Of a stretch of DNA of 6,777 nucleotides, positions 1 through 5,866 are shown piece by piece. The notes beneath the pieces were generated by a model. It did not search any database. It was given only the letters and a program-made list of their open reading frames with translations, and was not told where the DNA came from. Positions within the stretch are counted from its first letter, which is position 1, and the number at the start of each line of letters is the position of its first letter. Source of the stretch: Oligoflexales bacterium (GTDB lineage: Bacteria; Bdellovibrionota_B; Oligoflexia; Oligoflexales; CACXFL01); the NCBI GenBank assembly GCA_028282865.1, contig JANQHA010000319.1:1-6777 (forward strand), written 5' to 3'. The translations under genes were made by a program, and so were the position numbers.

Positions 1-332
1 TTAGATAGCTTCTCTAAAGGTTCTTCGAAGTATTTTGAAAGATCTCCAACTATAGACTCGAGCTCCTTGGTAAGGTGAGCACTACCGGTTTTGACTTCCA
101 TTTCTGCTTCTGTCGCGATTTTACTTATTTTGCTAACAACCTGCTTGTTTTGCTGCTGGATTCGCTCGATATCTTCCTGCATAGAATTTCTTAGGTCAGT
201 GAGATACTTACGCTCTTCGGTAATTTCAGTGATAAGCGAGCTATGATCAGTACGTTTTTTGGCGAAGTAGTAGACTCCAACAAGTAGGATAAAATCTAGT
301 ATTAAAAGTAGTGTTATTAGTAGGCTGGTCAT
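1..332 (-). CDS. Single-pass membrane protein with long cytoplasmic coiled-coil-like helix, 3' end cut off by window edge
   Basis: I do not recognise this gene. The first 110 residues are visible, with no stop before the left edge. It opens MTSLLITLLLILDFILLVGV, a hydrophobic segment at about residues 3-23, followed by KKR at 25-27. By the positive-inside rule this suggests a membrane anchor with the remainder in the cytoplasm. Residues 30-110 are highly charged, rich in E, K, Q, I and L, and contain QQQ at 59-61. They have no proline until P105, so a long helix or coiled coil is likely. The ATG at 332 is two bases after the pilZ-like stop and has an ideal SD, so the start is firm and translation is probably coupled. 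Membrane-anchored coiled-coil proteins such as the DUF2802 family occur near chemotaxis/flagellar genes in other Proteobacteria, but the diagnostic C-terminus is outside the window, so I make no family call. Confidence 0.85.
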   Translation of the reverse strand, partial: MTSLLITLLLILDFILLVGVYYFAKKRTDHSSLITEITEERKYLTDLRNSMQEDIERIQQQNKQVVSKISKIATEAEMEVKTGSAHLTKELESIVGDLSKYFEEPLEKLS

Positions 333-334
333 AC

Positions 335-829
335 TTACCCCTCCTGAAGGAACTTCTTTAATACTTGTTCATCGACTTCGTCGATAATCAGAGTTTCTGC
401 CATTACCAACTTCTTCTTGCCTCGCTTGCCGACCTCTTTAGATGATTGCACCTTCGCTAAGATTCTAAAATCACCCGGCTGATCGATCCGGCCGTAGTTG
501 ACGTGCTTTTGCTTTCTTGCCCAATAGTCGGGAATTGAAACATGTATTTTAAGGAGCGTGCCCTCTTCGTACTCGTCGGCTGTTCTAAATTCAATTCCGT
601 GCGGGCTAATATGAACGCTCTGGCCATTAAGTGATTTATCATTGTCTTGGTTCTTTAAGCCAAAATTCTCGACGCTAAGCTTTAGCTTTTTGTTTGATCT
701 TGGATATTGTTGTACTAAATTTTCATTAAATAGCTTTTTTTTGCTTTTTGTTTGCTCAGTGGTATTTGCTGTACCGGTTGCATCTTGTTTGGCTTCGACG
801 GTGCTGTTTTCTTCCGTTTGTTGCGACAT
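335..829 (-). CDS. PilZ-like domain protein with a degenerate c-di-GMP-binding signature
   Basis: A 164-residue soluble protein. Residues 1-33 are polar (T, E, Q, K) and probably disordered, ending in a KSKKK cluster. From about residue 42 the pattern fits a PilZ beta-barrel: a first basic motif RSNKK (44-48) where the family has RxxxR, then VHISPHGIEF (72-81) where it has (D/N)xSxxG, then GTLLKIHVSIPDYW (90-103), strands near 121-129 and 141-149, and a closing helix at 153-162. Thus the second arginine is lysine and the D/N is histidine, while S75 and G78 are kept. PilZ proteins bind c-di-GMP and often slow the flagellar motor; some degenerate ones act without ligand. The position directly after fliA points to motility control, which is inference. 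The start has GGAG five bases upstream. It may be a PilZ-like fold that does not bind c-di-GMP. Confidence 0.75.
   Translation of the reverse strand: MSQQTEENSTVEAKQDATGTANTTEQTKSKKKLFNENLVQQYPRSNKKLKLSVENFGLKNQDNDKSLNGQSVHISPHGIEFRTADEYEEGTLLKIHVSIPDYWARKQKHVNYGRIDQPGDFRILAKVQSSKEVGKRGKKKLVMAETLIIDEVDEQVLKKFLQEG
338..345 (-). promoter_or_regulatory. Strong ribosome binding site inside the end of the pilZ-like gene
   Basis: The minus strand reads AGGAGGGG over the last sense codons of the pilZ-like gene. The AGGAGG core sits seven bases before the ATG at 332. It fixes the start of the downstream membrane-protein gene and suggests that ribosomes ending the upstream gene reinitiate there. Confidence 0.85.
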
Positions 830-842
830 AAACGCTCCATTT

Positions 843-1601
843 TTAATCGGTTAGTAACGACTTTAACTTTCCTTTTAACTTACCGACTGCTTGCGTGTGC
901 AGCTGGCTTACACGAGACTCAGTGACATCTAGAACCCTACCGATTTCTTTTAGGTTTAAGTCTTCGTAGTAGTAAAGGGATAGCACAAGTTTTTGCTTGT
1001 CTGGTAATTCTTCAATGTTTCTGATCAAAAGCTCTCGAATCCCTTTTGATTTTAATTGCATAAACGGGTTTTTCGAGCCGATATTCTCCAAGCACTCAAG
1101 TAAGCTCTTCTTGTCGTTTTGTCCTGGTCCTGAGAGTTCATCGATTGATAGAAGAGTGACCGCCTTAACTTTGGAAACCATGGTGTAGTATTCATTAAGG
1201 TCTATCCCCATAGCTTTGGAGAGTTCTTCGTCTGAGACGGCGCGACCGTATCTCTGCTCAAGTTCAGCGTAGGTGCGATCGATTTTTTTTGCTTTGTCTC
1301 GGATGGACCGTGGAACCCAGTCTTGAGAACGGAGTTCATCCAAAATAGCGCCTCTGATTCGAAACTCGGCATATGTTTTAAACTTGTTGTCACGACTGGG
1401 GTCATATTTCTCGATAGCGTCCATGAGCCCTATGACCCCTGCACTGATTAGGTCGTCTATTTCGATGTTAGACGGAAGTCGCGCTGCAATTCTTTGTGCA
1501 ACGAACCTAATAAGTGGAGCGTAGTCCATTATAAGCTGGTCTCTTAGCTTACCGTCTACCCCACTCGTATCCTGTTTGTACCGCTTGACGAGTCCCTTCA
1601 T
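843..1601 (-). CDS. fliA: Flagellar sigma factor FliA (sigma-28)
   Basis: A 252-residue sigma-70-family factor, of normal length for FliA/WhiG. It directs RNA polymerase to late flagellar genes such as filament, motor and chemotaxis genes. Region 2 spans about residues 25-103 and includes IEIDDLISAGVIGLMDAIEKY (46-66, core-binding part) and FKTYAEFRIRGAILDELRSQ (74-93, -10 recognition and melting), followed by DWVPRSIR (94-101). Region 3 follows at about 104-155. Region 4 is at about 187-250, with ELPDKQKLVLSLYYYE (198-213) and a helix-turn-helix LKEIGRVLDVTESRVSQLH (217-235) for the -35 box. The ATG at 1601 has AGGAAG five bases upstream, and the 33-base gap after fleN is the largest in the window. 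The usual inhibitor FlgM is not encoded here. Placement downstream of export and placement genes suggests that FliA is made from the early/middle flagellar transcript. Confidence 0.96.
   Translation of the reverse strand: MKGLVKRYKQDTSGVDGKLRDQLIMDYAPLIRFVAQRIAARLPSNIEIDDLISAGVIGLMDAIEKYDPSRDNKFKTYAEFRIRGAILDELRSQDWVPRSIRDKAKKIDRTYAELEQRYGRAVSDEELSKAMGIDLNEYYTMVSKVKAVTLLSIDELSGPGQNDKKSLLECLENIGSKNPFMQLKSKGIRELLIRNIEELPDKQKLVLSLYYYEDLNLKEIGRVLDVTESRVSQLHTQAVGKLKGKLKSLLTD
844..871 (-). promoter_or_regulatory. Possible sigma-28 (FliA) promoter inside the end of fliA (weak)
   Basis: The minus strand has GAAAGTTA (871-864), then 12 bases, then ACCGATTA (851-844). The enterobacterial FliA consensus is TAAAGTTT, 11 bases, GCCGATAA, so each box matches at 6 of 8 positions. 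A start site at the usual distance would fall near 837-838, right on the pilZ-like SD, leaving almost no leader. The match also lies over lysine/leucine codons at the end of fliA. Coincidence is quite possible. Confidence 0.2.
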
Positions 1602-1606
1602 ACAAG

Positions 1607-1612
1607 CTTCCT
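1607..1612 (-). promoter_or_regulatory. Ribosome binding site of fliA
   Basis: The minus strand reads AGGAAG, five bases before the fliA ATG, supporting that start over downstream candidates. The rest of the 33-base gap contains two GATAG copies but no hairpin. Confidence 0.75.
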
Positions 1613-1634
1613 ATCTTAGAGTTATCTATCCAGT

Positions 1635-2537
1635 CTATATACTGCTTAGTTGTGCATTGCTTTGATTTACCCAAACCAATTCGCGCCAGATTTGGTCTTG
1701 CTCGCGAATACCTGGCTCACCTTGGTTATCAAAAATATTTTGTGCGATTTTATTCCACGCCTGCCCTGCATTGGTGTGGGTCGTAAATTCGCTTGCTGCC
1801 CGACGTTGTGCTACAGATTTTTGAATCTGAGGATCGAAAGGAATCATGCCTAGGTATTTTATGTCCTTGCCAATGAACCTATTGGCCACATCGGATAGCC
1901 GGTTATATACCTGTTGTCCTTCCATTTCACTTTTTGCCATATTCACCATTAGCGATATGTTGGGTTGCTTCTTTTGATCGGATAAAACTTTAATCATTGC
2001 GTATGCGTCCGTCATTGCATGAGGTTCTGGGGTGGTGACAATAATAGATTGCTCAGCCACTGAATTAAGATGGAGCACCGTGTCTGCTATACCAGCGCTT
2101 GTGTCGATGACTAAGACATCGAAATCCTCATTTAGTTGCTCAAGTTGCTCAAGCAACGCGATTCTTTGCACAAAACTTAGCTGAGCTAGCTGACAGATAC
2201 CAGATCCAGAAGGAATAATCTTAACTCCAAGCGGGCCGTCCAGTATGATGCTGTTGATCCCTATTCTACCTTCTAGTACATCATTTATATTGTACCTAGC
2301 CTGCAGTCCGAGCACAACATCGACGTTAGCTAACCCCATGTCACCGTCCAGTACCAAGACCTTTAGGCCTAACCTTCTAGCGCTAAGTGCTAAATTTACT
2401 GTTGTTAGTGTTTTGCCAACACCTCCTTTGCCACTTGTTATACTGATAACATGTGGGAAGTTTTTCTGGAATTTCATCTTCTTTTCGGAATTGAATCCGG
2501 CACCTGAAGTAGTGTCGCTGTTCACGGTTTTCTCCAT
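1635..2537 (-). CDS. fleN: FleN/FlhG, MinD-type ATPase controlling flagellar number
   Basis: A 300-residue ParA/MinD-family ATPase. It normally dimerises on ATP, associates with the membrane, partners FlhF and limits flagellar number; in Pseudomonas it also restrains the regulator FleQ. The deviant Walker A is GKGGVGKT (36-43) with signature lysine K37. The second motif, LVLDGDMGLANVD (61-73), carries D64 and D66, and Walker B is VLVIDTSAGI (141-150). TTPEPHAMTDAYA (168-180) and the VNM at 198-200 are also family features. The C-terminal segment IWRELVWV (283-290) could be the amphipathic membrane-binding helix, which is inference. The N-terminal 28 residues contain no visible DQAxxLR motif, which in other FlhG proteins stimulates FlhF GTPase. 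The start at 2537 lies nine bases after flhF and has no recognisable SD (upstream is AAATTTATT). Met21 is an alternative start, also weakly supported. Coupling to flhF translation is likely. Confidence 0.95.
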   Translation of the reverse strand: MEKTVNSDTTSGAGFNSEKKMKFQKNFPHVISITSGKGGVGKTLTTVNLALSARRLGLKVLVLDGDMGLANVDVVLGLQARYNINDVLEGRIGINSIILDGPLGVKIIPSGSGICQLAQLSFVQRIALLEQLEQLNEDFDVLVIDTSAGIADTVLHLNSVAEQSIIVTTPEPHAMTDAYAMIKVLSDQKKQPNISLMVNMAKSEMEGQQVYNRLSDVANRFIGKDIKYLGMIPFDPQIQKSVAQRRAASEFTTHTNAGQAWNKIAQNIFDNQGEPGIREQDQIWRELVWVNQSNAQLSSI

Positions 2538-2546
2538 AATAAATTT

Positions 2547-3728
2547 CTATAAGCCAAATATTCGCTCTACAACTCGTTCTTTACTTGCGCGCTCGATATC
2601 GTCCGGTATTCTGGGCCCGGTTGAAAAAAAGCTTAGCGGTAGCGACCACTTGGTTGATAAATTAAATATCTCTCCGTAACTCCAGCTTTCGTCCATTTTA
2701 GTAAATATTAGACTGGAGATTCCTAGGGCTGAAAAGCTACGTATTGCGCGATCGAGTTGTGCCTGTTTTTCAGTTATGGATAGCACTAAGTGGAAATCGA
2801 GAGGTAACGAGCTCTCCTGAAACAAGTTAAGCTCTTCAATGAGTTGGCTATTTTTAGGGCTTCGACCCGCGGTGTCTACGAAAACCATATCGATGTCGGT
2901 ATTTTTGTCTAGTATCTTCTCAAGGTCTTTTGTGGAGTTGATGGTTTCGAATTGTACACCTAATATTTTTGCATATAGTCTGAGCTGTTCGTTTGAGCCA
3001 AGCTTTGATTGATCAAATGATACGAGTAAAATTTTCGCTTTGTGCTGCTTGTGATAATTTGCTGCCAGCTTGGCAATGGCCGATGTTTTTCCAGATCCAC
3101 TTGGCCCTACGAAAGCTCTGATTTTTGTTGTGCCGCTGACAGGGGTCCACTTTGGAGTGATGGAGATTCTTTTTAACATCCACCTAATGGCTTGGGATTG
3201 GTAATGGTCGCCCATGTTTATTGGTATTTTGTTGGAGTTTTCAGTTGGGTCAGGCAAATCTTTTAGGTAGGTGATTAACTTTGCAAGCTCGCTCTCATCG
3301 ATTCCTGTTAGCGACAACTGGCGGTACAGCTTAGTCATCGACTTTGGTATCTGAGATATTATATGGTTTTCTTTAGTTCTTAAAGCCTCTAGCAACAAAG
3401 CTTTTAGTTCCTCGATGCCGCCCTCAAGATTATTAATGCTGCTTTTTCTTGGCAGGATATCAGTTAAATTACTAATTCTTTGATCTAGGCTGCTAAGCTG
3501 CTCGGAGATTTCCGAGGACTGATTGCTAGCTTTAAATGCAGCAATACCCGCGCTAGCTCCAGCACTTGGAGTAGTCTCGGGAACGGCTGCAGTCACCTCG
3601 TACATCTTATTTTTCTTATCGATAGTTTTTTCTTTGGTATTAAGAATGATTGCATCGTTGCCGAACTCATTCTTTACTGACTTTATGGCATCGTTCATTG
3701 TTAATGCTTCGAAAGTTTTGACTTGCAT
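2547..3728 (-). CDS. flhF: FlhF, SRP-type GTPase for flagellar placement
   Basis: A 393-residue FlhF, within the usual length range. It marks the site of flagellar assembly, usually the pole, and works with FleN. The N-terminal B domain (1 to about 130) starts MQVKTFEALTMNDAIKSVKN, typical of the family, followed by an Ala/Ser-rich linker (50-75) and a helical N domain (about 105-190). The GTPase domain has G1 GPSGSGKTS (208-216), G3 DTAGR (285-289), G4 TKMDE (343-347) and the closing TGPRIPDDIE (370-379). Two places differ from what I expect: the DTYR-type G2 motif reads SFDQSKLGSNEQL (237-249), with lysine in place of arginine, and the closing loop has P372 where glutamine is usual. All other motifs are intact, so it is probably still a GTP-binding protein. 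It starts 22 bases after flhA with a purine-rich SD and ends nine bases before fleN. Confidence 0.95.
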   Translation of the reverse strand: MQVKTFEALTMNDAIKSVKNEFGNDAIILNTKEKTIDKKNKMYEVTAAVPETTPSAGASAGIAAFKASNQSSEISEQLSSLDQRISNLTDILPRKSSINNLEGGIEELKALLLEALRTKENHIISQIPKSMTKLYRQLSLTGIDESELAKLITYLKDLPDPTENSNKIPINMGDHYQSQAIRWMLKRISITPKWTPVSGTTKIRAFVGPSGSGKTSAIAKLAANYHKQHKAKILLVSFDQSKLGSNEQLRLYAKILGVQFETINSTKDLEKILDKNTDIDMVFVDTAGRSPKNSQLIEELNLFQESSLPLDFHLVLSITEKQAQLDRAIRSFSALGISSLIFTKMDESWSYGEIFNLSTKWSLPLSFFSTGPRIPDDIERASKERVVERIFGL

Positions 3729-3730
3729 AA

Positions 3731-3739
3731 CCCCTCCCT
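3731..3739 (-). promoter_or_regulatory. Purine-rich ribosome binding site of flhF
   Basis: The minus strand reads AGGGAGGGG, ending two bases before the flhF ATG at 3728. Depending on the register used, the spacing is about 4 (GGAGG) or 7 (AGGG) bases. It confirms the start, giving the MQVKTF opening typical of FlhF. An upstream CCC-AAAA-GGG could form only three base pairs. Confidence 0.75.
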
Positions 3740-3750
3740 TTTGGGTCCTA

Positions 3751-5856
3751 TTAAATAGTTACTATACCTATTGATTGAGTTTGAATATCCGGTGCTAGTT
3801 CATCGAATGCGATCACTGTTAGGCCGGGAATAAACCTATTAACTAATTGTTTTAAATCCCATCTCACTAAAGATCCGCACAGCAAAACCGGCTGAGTACC
3901 TGTCTCTTGAAAGTGTTTGATCGATTCCGCAATGCCATTTAGTATTTTTTGCGCGATTTCTGGCTCGAGCTGTAGGGTTGTAGAGCCATCCTCGCGATGT
4001 TGTAGCCCTGATACCAGCATGTCTTCGACCGCGCGGTCTAGAGTTATAACAATCAGCGTTTCATCAGGGCTGAGGTGTTTTTGTGTGATGGAGCGTCCGA
4101 GCGCCTTTCTAACGTAGCGTGTCAGTGGGTCTGGATTTTTTATATGCTTGCAGTAGTCGGCAACAGTCTCAAAGATAGTGTGCAGATCCCGTATGCTAAC
4201 CCTCTCCGCTAGAAGATTTTGTAATATTTTTACAGCATCTCCCAAGGATAACCTCTCGGGCCCAATAACTTCCTCTACTACTTTTGGCGCCTCTTGCTGT
4301 AGCTGATCTATAAGGTGCTGAGTCTCTTGGCGTCCGATTAGCTGGCCCGCGTGTTCCTCAATCAGTTTCGTGAGGTGGGTGACCACGACCGTGGCGCAGT
4401 TTACTACGGTGTAACCTCTGAAAGTTGCTTCGTCTCGTTGGCTTGGCTTAATCCAAATGGCATCTAAGCCGTATGCCGGCTCTTTACCAGCGATCCCTTC
4501 CAGTGGGTCTGAAATATCTCCTGGGTCCATAGCTAAGTAATAATCGATCATGAGGTTGCCCTTGCCGATAACATTACCTTTGAGTAAGATCTGATACTCT
4601 CCCGGTCGAAGTTGAATGTTGTCTCGAACCATGACCATTGGAACTACAATTCCCATTTCTTGGGCAAACTGCTTGCGCGAAGAAACGATACGCTCAAGAA
4701 TTTCGCCGCCTTGCTTAGTATCTACCAGTGGAATAAGGCCTACCCCAACCTCCAACGCCAGAGTATCAATGTGAAGCAATGACTCGATAGAATCATCCAC
4801 GGCCTCTTCGGCCACTGCTTTTGCTTTGGCTTCGGTTTCTTCAACTAGTCTTTTATCTACTAGCCGCTTTGCGTAACGAGCGAAAAAGCTCATACCAGCA
4901 GCTAATATTAGAAAAGGAACTGATGGCAGACCTGGCACTATTGCCATAATCACTAACATGCCAGAGCATATGTAGATTGCTTTGGAGTGATTAATTACCT
5001 GGTTGTTTAGCGTGTCACTTAGTCCGGTAGTGGTTCCCGCTCTAGTTACCACTATACCTGCCGCAGTAGAGATTATTAATGCCGGAATTTGTGAGACTAG
5101 CCCGTCACCCACTGTAAGTAGGGTGAATATCTGCCCAGCTTCGGCAAAGCTCATTTTATAAGTTACTACTCCAACCACTAATCCTACGACTATGTTGATG
5201 GCTGCGATGATGATACCGGCAATTGCATCACCGCGAACGAATTTACTGGCACCGTCCATTGCACCGTAGAAGTCGGCTTCTTGTTCAATCTTTACCCGGC
5301 GAGATTTCGCTTCGATTCGATCAATAATTCCAGCGTTAAGATCGGCATCAATAGACATTTGCTTACCAGGCATAGCGTCTAGGGTGAAACGAGCTCCGAC
5401 CTCGGCGACCCTGCCTGCACCTTTGGTGATAACGATGAAGTTGATTAAAACTAATATTGCAAAAATGACGAAACCAACGAAATAGTTTCCTCCGACGACA
5501 AACTCGCCGAATGATTGGACGACTTCACTTACTCTACCACTTGCTCCATCTAGTAATATACTACGAGTAGTAGCTACGTTTAGCGCCAGTCTAAACAAAG
5601 TTGTAATGAGCAAGACGGTTGGAAAGGTCGAAAACTCTAGGGGCTCTTTTACATATATTGAAATAAGTAGGATCAAAAAAGCGAATGCGATTGAAATCGA
5701 CAGTAATACATCTAGAACAAGTGGTGGGAGAGGCACAACCATAACGAAAACAATACCGATCAAACCCAATGCAAATTGGATATCTGGGGCGCTTAATAGC
5801 TTAAATAGCCCAGCCTTTTGCTTTGTTGATGCTTGATTTATTACAGTTTCAGCCAT
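3751..5856 (-). CDS. flhA: FlhA, export-gate component of the flagellar type III secretion system
   Basis: A 701-residue inner-membrane protein, full length for FlhA. FlhA forms a nonameric ring at the base of the flagellum, couples proton flow to export and docks substrate-chaperone complexes. The first ~325 residues are membrane-rich, with hydrophobic segments at about 27-45, 47-68, 79-94, 117-143, 210-232, 245-270 and 296-325. Between them lies the FHIPEP-family cytoplasmic loop: GRVAEVGARFTLDAMPGKQM (148-167), then SIDADLNAGIID. A charged linker (330-355, EETEAKAKAVAEEAVDD) leads to the cytoplasmic docking domain, which runs to the end and contains LRPGEYQILLKG and YGLDAIWI. The ATG at 5856 has AGGGA five bases upstream. 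Type III secretion homologues of virulence systems look similar, but flhF, fleN and fliA next door identify it as flagellar. No damage or missing motif was seen. Confidence 0.97.
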   Translation of the reverse strand: MAETVINQASTKQKAGLFKLLSAPDIQFALGLIGIVFVMVVPLPPLVLDVLLSISIAFAFLILLISIYVKEPLEFSTFPTVLLITTLFRLALNVATTRSILLDGASGRVSEVVQSFGEFVVGGNYFVGFVIFAILVLINFIVITKGAGRVAEVGARFTLDAMPGKQMSIDADLNAGIIDRIEAKSRRVKIEQEADFYGAMDGASKFVRGDAIAGIIIAAINIVVGLVVGVVTYKMSFAEAGQIFTLLTVGDGLVSQIPALIISTAAGIVVTRAGTTTGLSDTLNNQVINHSKAIYICSGMLVIMAIVPGLPSVPFLILAAGMSFFARYAKRLVDKRLVEETEAKAKAVAEEAVDDSIESLLHIDTLALEVGVGLIPLVDTKQGGEILERIVSSRKQFAQEMGIVVPMVMVRDNIQLRPGEYQILLKGNVIGKGNLMIDYYLAMDPGDISDPLEGIAGKEPAYGLDAIWIKPSQRDEATFRGYTVVNCATVVVTHLTKLIEEHAGQLIGRQETQHLIDQLQQEAPKVVEEVIGPERLSLGDAVKILQNLLAERVSIRDLHTIFETVADYCKHIKNPDPLTRYVRKALGRSITQKHLSPDETLIVITLDRAVEDMLVSGLQHREDGSTTLQLEPEIAQKILNGIAESIKHFQETGTQPVLLCGSLVRWDLKQLVNRFIPGLTVIAFDELAPDIQTQSIGIVTI

Positions 5857-5861
5857 CTATT

Positions 5862-5866
5862 TCCCT
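5862..5866 (-). promoter_or_regulatory. Ribosome binding site of flhA overlapping the flhB stop
   Basis: The minus strand reads TAGGGA, in which the flhB stop codon TAG provides the first bases of the SD (AGGGA), five bases before the flhA ATG. This arrangement favours translational coupling of the two export-gate proteins. Confidence 0.7.

Noticed and set aside
642..854. A hydrophobic plus-strand frame opposite the pilZ-like gene, resembling a small membrane protein
   Set aside because: Its Phe/Leu/Ser-rich content is the mirror of Lys/Glu-rich codons in the pilZ-like gene; no SD was seen and it overlaps a real gene completely.
1602..1634. Promoter in the fleN-fliA gap, suggested by a TATATA-like box in the end of fleN and ATAGATAA in the gap
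   Set aside because: No acceptable -35 box lies at the right distance for sigma-70, and the sigma-28 reading matches poorly (about 4 of 8 in the -35 box).
2245..2679. A 144-residue open frame on the plus strand across the flhF/fleN junction
   Set aside because: It is antisense to two well-supported genes, has no convincing SD or family resemblance, and its composition is what the reverse frame of these genes would give.
3729..3750. Hairpin CCC-AAAA-GGG in the flhA-flhF gap as an SD-masking element or terminator
   Set aside because: Only three base pairs form and no T run follows, so it is too weak for either role.
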